Source: Vibrio sp. JC009 (lineage in GTDB: Bacteria > Pseudomonadota > Gammaproteobacteria > Enterobacterales > Vibrionaceae). Taken from it: 64,000 bases of DNA. The DNA lies in NCBI RefSeq assembly GCF_029016485.1, contig NZ_CP092106.1, forward strand, positions 558,001 to 622,000, read 5' to 3'. A program made the position numbers and the translations under genes. The notes beneath the pieces were generated by a model. The model ran no database searches. It was not told where the DNA came from and worked only from the letters and a program-made list of their open reading frames with translations. Positions within the stretch are counted from its first letter, which is position 1. Every line of letters begins with the position of its first letter. Shown here in pieces: positions 9,770 through 17,135 of this stretch.

Positions 9770-11536
9770 ATGGAACAGTTGTACTATCAGTTATCAGAAT
9801 GGTTTTACCTGGCAGGTTATGATGTCCTGCTGGTCGCTTTCTGTATTGGTATCATCATTTTTATCCGCTCCCGCAAGCAGAATGAGCTGTCTCAGCTTAT
9901 TCAGGATTCTCCGCTCGCTATGCTGGTTGTGAGTGAGCAGACGGGTCAGCTCCTGGCCTCGAACCGCGCTGCTATGCAGTTGCTGGGTATCCGGGTTGTG
10001 GGGAAGCGCTTTGTTTACCCAAGTACCGTACCTTCTGATTCAATTTTTGCACTTGTCAGCCAGTTTGGCGGTTCCAGCTTTAATAAACATCAGTTTAGCT
10101 GGACGGTATCCGACCTGCATGCCATTGATATTAATCTGTCTGGCCGCAAGGGAAACTTTAAAGGCCAGCGCGCCTGGACGCTTTATGCGGTTCCCTATGA
10201 AAAAACCGTGGAAGAGACGGTGAAAGAGCAGGCCTCTCTGAAGATGGCGAAAATGGCGATGGACTCTCTGTCTGAGCTTATCTTTATCAAAGATAACGAC
10301 GATCTGCTTATCGGCACCAACAAAGCCTTTGATAACTTCTGGAAAGAGAGAAGAGAAGAGGGCAACCTCAGTATTAAGGGCCGGATGCAGGGCCGGAGCA
10401 ACCAGAGGCGCTGGACCACGGATCCGGAAGGGAGAAGCTGCCTGCTTGAAACCTCACAAACTATGCTTTTGTCTGAAAGTGGCGAGATAATGGGAACGTT
10501 GGGCATCAGTCATGATGTAACTGACTGGTACAAGATGCAGCAGGATCTTCGCAACGAAATGGATAAGCGTAAGGGCACCGAAGCGGCACTTGCTCAAAGG
10601 GATATTATCCTTCAGTCTTTGCTGGACTCATCTCCGGATGCCGTTGGTATTTTTGATGAGAACAAGGTTTATCAGGCCTGTAACCAGGCTTTTGCTACAG
10701 CGCTGGGAATTGATGATTATCACGAGCTGATCGGACACAGGGTAGAAGAGCTTCTGCCGGCTGAGGTTCATGAGCGCTTTTCCCGATCCGATGATCTGGT
10801 AATAAATGAAGGCAAAACACTGCGCTATGTTGACCACATGTTTGATGACACGGGTGAAACCTGGCTGGATGTCGTGAAGTCACCTTACAGAGACACGGCA
10901 TCCGAAACCAGCGGTGTTCTTGTGATGGCCAGAGATGTTACGGAAAGATATCTGGCGGAGCGGAAACTTGAAGATATGAATGAGGAGCTGGAAAAACTCA
11001 GCTTCCTTGATAGCCTGACAACCATAGCCAACCGACGTCAGTTTGATGAAAAACTGATGACTTTCTGGAACCTGCATATCAGGCAGAAAGCCGCCATGAC
11101 AGTGCTTCTGGTGGATATCGACTTCTTTAAACACTACAACGATAACTACGGCCATCAGCAGGGTGACCAGGCGTTAGTTGAAGTGGCAAAGACTTTCACC
11201 AAGGTGCTAACCCGCTCTACAGACTGCGTTGCCAGGTATGGTGGTGAAGAGTTTGCCTTTATTCTTCCTGAAACGGATGAGAACGGGGCTGCGGTGATTG
11301 CTGAGTCTATCCATGAGGCGATAGCTGAGCTGGATATTCATCATGAGTTTTCCGTTATCAGTTCAAGCCTGACTCTGAGTATCGGGGTGGCAACCCATAC
11401 ACCTCAGTTCGGAGAAACGCCGAACTCGATAGTTAGCTGGGCCGATGAAGCTCTTTATGAGGCGAAAAAACAGGGCCGGAACCGTACCTGTTTTTATGCT
11501 CCGGAAGACGTTTCTCATCAGGTAAATACCCTCTAG
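9770..11536 (+). CDS. PAS-domain diguanylate cyclase with GGEEF active site
   Basis: This 588-residue membrane-anchored signalling enzyme is predicted to make cyclic-di-GMP from two GTP. It has one transmembrane segment (about residues 14-33), PAS-like regions at about 40-140, 160-260 and 275-395, and a C-terminal GGDEF domain from about 410. The active site GGEEF is at 491-495. An RxxD inhibitory site (RSTD, 482-485) lies exactly five residues upstream, so product feedback inhibition is likely. The gene sits between yhcC and arcB, the same order as in Vibrio cholerae. Its position next to the redox kinase suggests, but does not prove, a redox or energy-state input. Confidence 0.9.
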   Translation: MEQLYYQLSEWFYLAGYDVLLVAFCIGIIIFIRSRKQNELSQLIQDSPLAMLVVSEQTGQLLASNRAAMQLLGIRVVGKRFVYPSTVPSDSIFALVSQFGGSSFNKHQFSWTVSDLHAIDINLSGRKGNFKGQRAWTLYAVPYEKTVEETVKEQASLKMAKMAMDSLSELIFIKDNDDLLIGTNKAFDNFWKERREEGNLSIKGRMQGRSNQRRWTTDPEGRSCLLETSQTMLLSESGEIMGTLGISHDVTDWYKMQQDLRNEMDKRKGTEAALAQRDIILQSLLDSSPDAVGIFDENKVYQACNQAFATALGIDDYHELIGHRVEELLPAEVHERFSRSDDLVINEGKTLRYVDHMFDDTGETWLDVVKSPYRDTASETSGVLVMARDVTERYLAERKLEDMNEELEKLSFLDSLTTIANRRQFDEKLMTFWNLHIRQKAAMTVLLVDIDFFKHYNDNYGHQQGDQALVEVAKTFTKVLTRSTDCVARYGGEEFAFILPETDENGAAVIAESIHEAIAELDIHHEFSVISSSLTLSIGVATHTPQFGETPNSIVSWADEALYEAKKQGRNRTCFYAPEDVSHQVNTL

Positions 11537-11607
11537 TGTGAGTTTTACACTTACAATCTCCGCCGCAGAAGCTAGAATGTACCTCTGACTTGTGCATGGA
11601 GCATAAA

Positions 11608-13953
11608 ATGAAACCCATCAAAAACTTAGCTCAATACTATGTAGATTTACTGGTTAAGCTAGGTATCCTGAGATTTTCAATCCTGCTGGCGCTGGCTATT
11701 GTTGCGTTGGCTGTTTTTGTTCAGGTTGGTATTACACTGGGACTTAGCGGAACTGTGGATAATATTGATATTATCCGCTCGGTTTTCTTTGGCCTGATTA
11801 TTACTCCATGGGCGGTTTATTTCCTTTCTGTTGTTGTGGATCAGTTGGAAGAGTCAAGACAACGTCTGGCTAAGCTGGTATCCAAATTAAAAGACATGCG
11901 CTCGCGCGACCAGGAGCTGAACAACCAGCTTCAGCTAAACATCATTAAACTGAATCAGGAAATAGAAGAACGCCGCAAAGCAGAGAAAGCACGCGAAATG
12001 GCCATGAAGGACCTGGAGAACGAGGTCTATCAGCGTGAGATGACTCAGGTTGAACTGGCAGAAAGAACGGCTTTGCTGCGTTCATTTATCGATGCTTCAC
12101 CCGATCTGATTTATTACCGGAATGAGCAGGGCGCTTTTTCCGGTTGTAACAGGGCAGTAGAAGAACTTACCGGGAAGAAAGAAAAAGAGCTGATTGGTTT
12201 AACCCCCTGGGATGTGTATGGAAAAGAAGTTGCCCGTGAGGTGGTAGAGACCGATCAGCGGGTGTTTAAAAATAAAGAGCCGGTTACCTACGAACAGTGG
12301 ATGGAGTATCCGGACGGTAAAAAGGTCTATTTTGAGCTGAGGAAAGTGCCGTTTTACAGCCAGGAAGGCAGACACCTTGGTCTGGTCGGTTTTGGCCGTG
12401 ATATTACCGAGCGGAAGAAATACCAGGATGCACTGGAAAAAGCCAGTCAGGACAAGACGACCTTTATCTCAACGGTCAGTCATGAGCTTCGTACCCCGCT
12501 TAATGGCATTGTTGGCCTCAGCCGCATGTTGCTTGATACCAGTCTGGATAGTGAGCAGCGCCATCATATGCAGACCATCAATATCAGTGCCATTACATTA
12601 GGTAATATCTTTAACGATATTATTGATATGGATAAGTTTGACCGCCGTAAGCTGGAGCTGCTGCCAAAGGCCATCGATTTTGGTGATTTTGTTTCAGAGA
12701 TGGAAAGCATTTCTGCACTGATGGCTGACCAGAAAGGGCTGAGGTTCGACTTAGAAAGACTGTCCGATTTACCTTCAATGATAGAGGTTGATGCTACCCG
12801 CCTGCGGCAGGTGCTGTGGAATATCATTGGTAACGCAGTGAAGTTTACCCGTGAGGGCGGGGTGGTGATGAGCGTCAGTGCTGACTGCGATGAGAAGGTG
12901 GCAGAAATTACCATTGAGATTGAAGATTCAGGTATCGGTATTCCGCAATCTGAGTTGGACAGCATTTTTGCCATGTACTATCAGGTAAAATCCGGAAAAG
13001 ATAACCTGCACGCAGTGGGTACAGGTATTGGACTGGCAGTATCCAAGCAGCTAATCAATATGATGGATGGTGATATTACCGTATCCAGTGAAGAGGGTTT
13101 CGGCAGTGTGTTTACTGTGAACTTCCGGGTTCCGCTTGCAGAAGTTACACAGGAAGAGCCGGAGAAAACCTACTCTTCTGCTCCTTTGAATATCTTTATG
13201 GTGGAAGATATCCCTCTGAACGTCACAGTGGCTAAATCCCTGCTGGAAAGTCTGGGACACAGCGTAACTGTTGCCATGGACGGAGAGGAGGCTTTGGATA
13301 AGTTTGAGCCTTCTGCCTATGATTTAGTACTGCTGGATATCCAGCTTCCTGATATGACAGGATTTGATATAGCAATGTACCTGAGAAGCAACTACGAGGT
13401 TCTGCCTCCGATTGTTGCTCTGACGGCAAACGTAATAAAAGATAAAAAGGACTATCTCGATAAGGGCATGGATGATGCTCTGAGCAAGCCTTTGTCTGTG
13501 AAAGCGATTAAGAGAGTAATAGAAAGGTATACTATGAAAGATTCTGAGATTAAACAGAGCGCTCCGCAAGAAGTTGAGACAGGCAAGTCCAGCCAGGATC
13601 TGGTAGCAACCCTGCTGGATATAGAAATGCTGGAGTCTTACATTGAAATAGTGGGCACAAAACCGGTATTCGACAGTATCGACGTCTTCGAGGCCATGAT
13701 GCCGGAATATATTGAAATCCTGGACTCAAACATGACTGCTAAGGATCAGGACGGCATCACATCTGAAGCTCATAAAATTAAAGGTGCAGCCGGTTCAATC
13801 GGTCTGAAGCATATTCAGAGCGTCGCACAAAAGGCACAGTCTCCGCAACTAACCGCCTGGTGGGAAAACATCGACGACTGGGTTGAGGAGATTAAGAATG
13901 AGTATCAGCATGATATTGGGGTGTTGAGGGAGTGGTTGAATAATAGGGCTTAG
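11608..13953 (+). CDS. arcB: Aerobic respiration control hybrid sensor kinase
   Basis: ArcB (781 residues) senses the quinone redox state and phosphorylates ArcA through a His-Asp-His relay. Visible parts are two transmembrane helices (about 22-42 and 58-77), a coiled linker, a PAS domain (about 150-270), HisKA with His292 in SHELRTPLNG, HATPase (DSGIGIP, GTGIGLAVSKQL), a receiver with Asp577 in LLDIQLPDM, and an HPt domain with His722 in AHKIKGAAGS. The ATG at 11608 was chosen for its GGAG site six bases upstream and homology to ArcB; an upstream TTG adds six residues. It faces arcA across an unusual repeat region. Confidence 0.97.
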   Translation: MKPIKNLAQYYVDLLVKLGILRFSILLALAIVALAVFVQVGITLGLSGTVDNIDIIRSVFFGLIITPWAVYFLSVVVDQLEESRQRLAKLVSKLKDMRSRDQELNNQLQLNIIKLNQEIEERRKAEKAREMAMKDLENEVYQREMTQVELAERTALLRSFIDASPDLIYYRNEQGAFSGCNRAVEELTGKKEKELIGLTPWDVYGKEVAREVVETDQRVFKNKEPVTYEQWMEYPDGKKVYFELRKVPFYSQEGRHLGLVGFGRDITERKKYQDALEKASQDKTTFISTVSHELRTPLNGIVGLSRMLLDTSLDSEQRHHMQTINISAITLGNIFNDIIDMDKFDRRKLELLPKAIDFGDFVSEMESISALMADQKGLRFDLERLSDLPSMIEVDATRLRQVLWNIIGNAVKFTREGGVVMSVSADCDEKVAEITIEIEDSGIGIPQSELDSIFAMYYQVKSGKDNLHAVGTGIGLAVSKQLINMMDGDITVSSEEGFGSVFTVNFRVPLAEVTQEEPEKTYSSAPLNIFMVEDIPLNVTVAKSLLESLGHSVTVAMDGEEALDKFEPSAYDLVLLDIQLPDMTGFDIAMYLRSNYEVLPPIVALTANVIKDKKDYLDKGMDDALSKPLSVKAIKRVIERYTMKDSEIKQSAPQEVETGKSSQDLVATLLDIEMLESYIEIVGTKPVFDSIDVFEAMMPEYIEILDSNMTAKDQDGITSEAHKIKGAAGSIGLKHIQSVAQKAQSPQLTAWWENIDDWVEEIKNEYQHDIGVLREWLNNRA

Positions 13954-13961
13954 GTTTTTAG

Positions 13962-14116
13962 GGGCCCTGGGTTTTTAGGCCCTGGGCCCTGGGACTTTGT
14001 TAGCTTTTAGTTCAGCGAACATCCAACAAAAAACGCGAGTGCTCAACACTCGCGTTTTTTGTACTAACTTTAAAATGGTTACTTTCCCAGGGCCCAGGGC
14101 CCAATAACCCAGGGCC
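13962..14116. repeat. Inverted pair of GGGCCCTGGG-type repeats between arcB and arcA
   Basis: The left arm carries GGGCCCTGGG (13962-13971) and GGCCCTGGGCCCTGGG (13978-13993). The right arm carries the inverse CCCAGGGCCCAGGGCCC (14086-14102) and CCCAGGGCC (14108-14116). The two arms flank a perfect terminator hairpin. The left arm begins 9 bases after the arcB stop and the right arm ends one base before the arcA stop codon. The same architecture, with other units, occurs at three more convergent junctions in this window. Confidence 0.9.
14027..14061. terminator. Bidirectional terminator between arcB and arcA
   Basis: A perfect 15-bp stem (ACGCGAGTG core flanked by A6/T6) with a five-base loop. 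With an A-tract on one side and a T-tract on the other it can end transcription from both arcB and arcA. Confidence 0.92.
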
Positions 14117-14117
14117 T

Positions 14118-14834
14118 TTACTCTTCCAGGTCCCCACAAAAACGATACCCTTCCCCGTGAATCGTAGCGATAATCTCAGGCGTATCACCCACAGATTCAA
14201 AGTGCTTACGGATACGGCGGATGGTTACGTCTACTGTACGGTCATGTGGCTTAAGCTCGCGGCCTGTCATCTTCTTCAGAAGGTCTGCACGAGTCTGGAT
14301 TTTGCCCGGGTTTTCACAGAAGTGAAGCAGAGCACGGAACTCTGAACGAGGCAGCTTGTAGCTGTCTCCAAGAGGGCTAACCAGAGAGCGGCTGTTGATG
14401 TCCAGAACCCAGCCGTTGAACTCGTACTTGTCTACGGTACGCTTCTCTTCAGTTACTGCGCTGCTGCTCATAGAGCGGCTTAGCAGGTTGCGGGCACGGA
14501 TAGTCAGCTCACGTGGGTTGAATGGTTTAGTGATGTAGTCGTCTGCGCCAATTTCAAGGCCCAGAATCTTATCAACTTCGTTATCTCTGCCTGTCAGGAA
14601 CATTAGTGCAACGCTTGCCTGCTCACGTAGTTCGCGCGCAAGTAGCAGGCCATTTTTACCCGGCAGATTAATATCCATGATAACCAGGTTGATAGAATTA
14701 TCAGACAGTACGTCATGCATCTCTTCGCCATCGCTGGCTTCAAATACTGCGTATCCCTCTGCTTCAAAAATGCTTTTAAGAGTGTTGCGTGTTACTTGCT
14801 CATCTTCAACGATAAGAATCTGCGGGGTTTGCAT
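14118..14834 (-). CDS. arcA: Two-component response regulator ArcA
   Basis: ArcA (238 residues) is the OmpR-class regulator phosphorylated by ArcB under low oxygen. It represses the TCA cycle and respiratory genes and activates fermentation genes. The receiver domain (residues 1-120) has the phospho-acceptor aspartate in VIMDINLPG and the switch lysine in [11 protein letters not shown]. The winged-helix DNA-binding domain ends RRIRKHFES...HGEGYRF. Two adjacent ATGs exist (14837 and 14834); the second matches the E. coli start MQTP. It is transcribed toward arcB and ends at a shared bidirectional terminator. Confidence 0.98.
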   Translation of the reverse strand: MQTPQILIVEDEQVTRNTLKSIFEAEGYAVFEASDGEEMHDVLSDNSINLVIMDINLPGKNGLLLARELREQASVALMFLTGRDNEVDKILGLEIGADDYITKPFNPRELTIRARNLLSRSMSSSAVTEEKRTVDKYEFNGWVLDINSRSLVSPLGDSYKLPRSEFRALLHFCENPGKIQTRADLLKKMTGRELKPHDRTVDVTIRRIRKHFESVGDTPEIIATIHGEGYRFCGDLEE

Positions 14835-15185
14835 CATCGGTACCTAAGTTGTAAATATTTTGTTTAAATTTAAATGAATTCTAGGCAAAAAATAACATAT
14901 GACCATTATGTTTGCGATATTGCGCAACAAAAAATATGGATAATTCTCAATTAAGGTGAGATCCGAGTCCTTTTACATCTCTGTTTTCATGAGCTTATCA
15001 GTTGTTGAGATGATACCGAAATCCTTTGCATCTCTTTGTAGTTCTGCCGTGTAACAGTCGATTCTAGAGGTTTAACCTGTTGGCAACAATAAAGATATGT
15101 TAATTTTTTTCACTTTTTTGATTTATATCAATAGACAAAATATATACAGAGCTGATAGAAATATTACCCGGTTTTTGGGGTGTTT
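14835..15185. promoter_or_regulatory. Divergent promoter region of arcA and the DUF3293 gene
   Basis: A gap of about 350 bases, AT-rich, without a supportable gene. It should contain the arcA promoter(s) on the minus strand and the promoter of the DUF3293 gene on the plus strand. The one recognisable element is the FNR box at 15118-15131. Confidence 0.5.
15118..15131. promoter_or_regulatory. FNR box between arcA and DUF3293 gene
   Basis: TTGATTTATATCAA matches the FNR consensus TTGAT-N4-ATCAA in all ten conserved positions. Its centre is about 61 bases before the DUF3293 start and about 290 bases before the arcA start. E. coli arcA is FNR-activated, so either gene could be the target. Confidence 0.7.
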
Positions 15186-15611
15186 ATGCGATTTGAGCGA
15201 GAGTTATTAGAGGCTTATAAAGATGTTTATTTCTTTATAAACAAAAGGATAAGTTACAAAAATTTCGCGGTTATCACTGCATGGAACCCATTTAGTCAAC
15301 CAGTGTCAAACAAAGATAACCGGGATGCAAATCGTCGCTTAGAGCACGAATTTTTGAAACAAAATTACGCTAAACTTGAAGTTGGTGATATAAAAAGAGA
15401 GTGGATCGAAGAGAGCTTCGCAGTTGAAACTGACCTGGAACGGTCTGTGGAGCTAGGCAGAAAATATAATCAGAATGCGATCTATTTTATTGAAAATGAT
15501 GAGATTTATTTGATTTCCTGTGTGAAAGGGGATGAACAGGCCAGCGAAAAGATAGGATGTTTTTCGTCCAGGCTGAAATACACAGGAAGATTGCCTAAGG
15601 AATTAAAATAA
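15186..15611 (+). CDS. DUF3293 family protein
   Basis: A small soluble protein of 141 residues with the segment [30 protein letters not shown], which I recognise as the hallmark of the DUF3293 family. The function of the family is unknown to me. The ATG at 15186 was taken because a GGGG site lies five bases upstream; a GTG at 15180 would add two residues. It is followed after 67 bases by the RraA-like gene and may be co-transcribed with it. A perfect FNR box upstream suggests oxygen-dependent expression (inference). Confidence 0.75.
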   Translation: MRFERELLEAYKDVYFFINKRISYKNFAVITAWNPFSQPVSNKDNRDANRRLEHEFLKQNYAKLEVGDIKREWIEESFAVETDLERSVELGRKYNQNAIYFIENDEIYLISCVKGDEQASEKIGCFSSRLKYTGRLPKELK

Positions 15612-15678
15612 CTCATTGCCGGATGTGCAGAAGCGATTCGCTGTTGTGCTGAAGGCTGTGAAAACTCAAGGAGGAAAA

Positions 15679-16161
15679 ATGAACGATATACTTCCGGAAA
15701 TCTGTGATAAGTACGAAGATCAGGTCACTTTACTGGATCTGCCATTACAAAGCTTTGGTCAAAGATACGCTTTTTTTGGTGAAGTCGTCACAGTGCGCTG
15801 CTTTCATGACAACTCTATGGTAAGAGAAGTCCTGAGTCAGGATGGAAAAGGTAAAGTTCTTTTCGTAGACGGGAATGGTTCCTGTAAAAAGGCACTATTG
15901 GGTGATCAACTTGCTATCTTAGCGATAGAAAATGGTTGGGAAGGTGTAATTGTTTATGGCGCAGTCAGAGATGTAGCTGCTTTAGCTGAGATGGATATCG
16001 GTATTAAGGCTCTAGCGGCCTGTCCGTTTAAGACGGAAGCGAAAGGTGCCGGCGAGACGAATGTTTCAATAACCATGAATAAGCAAACAGTACTTCCTGG
16101 AGATTATGTATACGCGGATTGGAATGGGACATTAATTGCCCATGAGGAGTTAGCGTTTTAA
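15679..16161 (+). CDS. RraA-like / HMG aldolase family protein
   Basis: A 160-residue RraA-fold protein. E. coli RraA binds RNase E and restrains mRNA decay; related proteins are 4-hydroxy-4-methyl-2-oxoglutarate aldolases. This protein has the aldolase signature Asp-X20-Arg-Asp (from LLGDQLA to GAVRD). It also has the family motifs [14 protein letters not shown] and [15 protein letters not shown]. The start at 15679 has a strong AAGGAGG six bases upstream; an earlier in-frame start lacks one. Which role it has cannot be decided from sequence: similarity to RraA favours RNase E control, the intact motif favours catalysis. It ends 7 bases from a convergent gene. Confidence 0.8.
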   Translation: MNDILPEICDKYEDQVTLLDLPLQSFGQRYAFFGEVVTVRCFHDNSMVREVLSQDGKGKVLFVDGNGSCKKALLGDQLAILAIENGWEGVIVYGAVRDVAALAEMDIGIKALAACPFKTEAKGAGETNVSITMNKQTVLPGDYVYADWNGTLIAHEELAF

Positions 16162-16168
16162 TTCCGCA

Positions 16169-16639
16169 TCAGAAGCGGAAACCTAATCCGACTTCAATTC
16201 CCTGCTGCCACTCTTCATAATCAAGGGTGGCATGCAGATCAAAATGGTCAGATATTTTTACCCGGCTTGACACTTCAGCAGAATAAACACTTTCCTTTTC
16301 ACCTGAATCCAGCGTCTCAGTTTTTGAGTGCAGGGTACTTTGCAGTGAAACTTTTTCACTGAACTGGTAGCTGACACCACTCAGAAATCCGCTGTCACTC
16401 TCTTCTTCTGTTGCAGAGCTGTCGATACGTGCACCCACAAACAGGTCGACGGTGTCAAAAACTGTGTAAGCATAGCCGCCATCGAACATCCAGGTATCGA
16501 AGGAGTCGCTGGGCTGAGCCTGGCTGGAAACAAAAAGTTTATGCGGGGATTTTCCTTCCTGACCCGGTAGTGTCGGAAGGAGATCGGCCAGTGCATTTTG
16601 TGCAAGCAATACAAGAGACAAGAATAGTATGCGTTTCAT
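16169..16639 (-). CDS. Small predicted outer-membrane beta-barrel protein
   Basis: 156 residues with a clear signal peptide (MKRILFLSLVLLAQNALA, cut before DLL). Alternating hydrophobic/polar strands follow, ending in an aromatic GLGFRF, the usual C-terminal signature for outer-membrane insertion. The region SSATEEESDSGFLSGVSYQFSEKVSLQSTLHS looks like adjacent beta strands. I do not recognise a named family and a function cannot be given. Two adjacent ATGs exist; the second (16639) has the better spacing to the GGGGAG site. It is monocistronic and convergent with the RraA-like gene. Confidence 0.65.
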   Translation of the reverse strand: MKRILFLSLVLLAQNALADLLPTLPGQEGKSPHKLFVSSQAQPSDSFDTWMFDGGYAYTVFDTVDLFVGARIDSSATEEESDSGFLSGVSYQFSEKVSLQSTLHSKTETLDSGEKESVYSAEVSSRVKISDHFDLHATLDYEEWQQGIEVGLGFRF

Positions 16640-16979
16640 CATCTCCCCCTGCTTTGCTGTTCCACTGGTAAAATAGTTATATTTGCTGAATTGTTAATAA
16701 GTTGTTTTTAAACTGTCAGCAGGATCATTAAAACACATTTTTCGCGCTTTGATCCTTACATTTGGATCTTTAGATATAACCATAAGTTATTTGTACTGCA
16801 CAACGATTTGTTAACTCTCTGATAACTTTTGTGTTTGCTTGCCTGTCTCAATAATAATTCACCACTGATTTCACCAAACTTTTTTTAAAAAAAGTGAACT
16901 TTCCATTGACTCTGTGACTGAAAGTCGGTAAACGTAGAGGTAAGCAAACACATAACACGTTTTTAGACTAAGAATTTAA
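16640..16979. promoter_or_regulatory. Intergenic region with candidate thr operon promoter
   Basis: About 340 AT-rich bases between the minus-strand outer-membrane gene and the thr leader. The best plus-strand promoter candidate is TTGACT at 16906-16911 with a weak TAAACG (16929-16934) 17 bases later, about 45 bases before the leader peptide. Nothing else could be assigned. Confidence 0.4.
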
Positions 16980-17057
16980 ATGTTAACAGCAAGCCATATG
17001 ATGATGACCACAACCATTATTATGACCGACATGACCATTGTTGGGGCAGGCTGCTAG
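16980..17057 (+). CDS. thrL: thr operon leader peptide
   Basis: A 25-codon reading frame (MLTASHMMMTTTIIMTDMTI then VGAGC) with six threonine and three isoleucine codons, clustered as ACC ACA ACC ATT ATT. It directly precedes a terminator hairpin and thrA. This is the arrangement of the E. coli thrL attenuator, where ribosome stalling at Thr/Ile codons during starvation prevents termination. Translation might instead begin at the ATG triplet at 16998, giving 19 residues. It is too short for routine gene calling. Confidence 0.8.
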   Translation: MLTASHMMMTTTIIMTDMTIVGAGC

Positions 17058-17071
17058 ACGAAAGATTTTCA

Positions 17072-17111
17072 AAAAAAGGCCTGTATCCCAAAAAGATACA
17101 GGCCTTTTTTT
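17072..17111 (+). terminator. thrL: Attenuator terminator of the thr operon
   Basis: AGGCCTGTATC pairs with GATACAGGCCT across a short CCAAAAA loop, followed by a T-run. It lies 14 bases after the leader peptide stop and 25 bases before thrA, so it is the regulated terminator of threonine/isoleucine attenuation. Confidence 0.88.
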
Positions 17112-17135
17112 ATATATATTTACTTGGAGGTAGGG

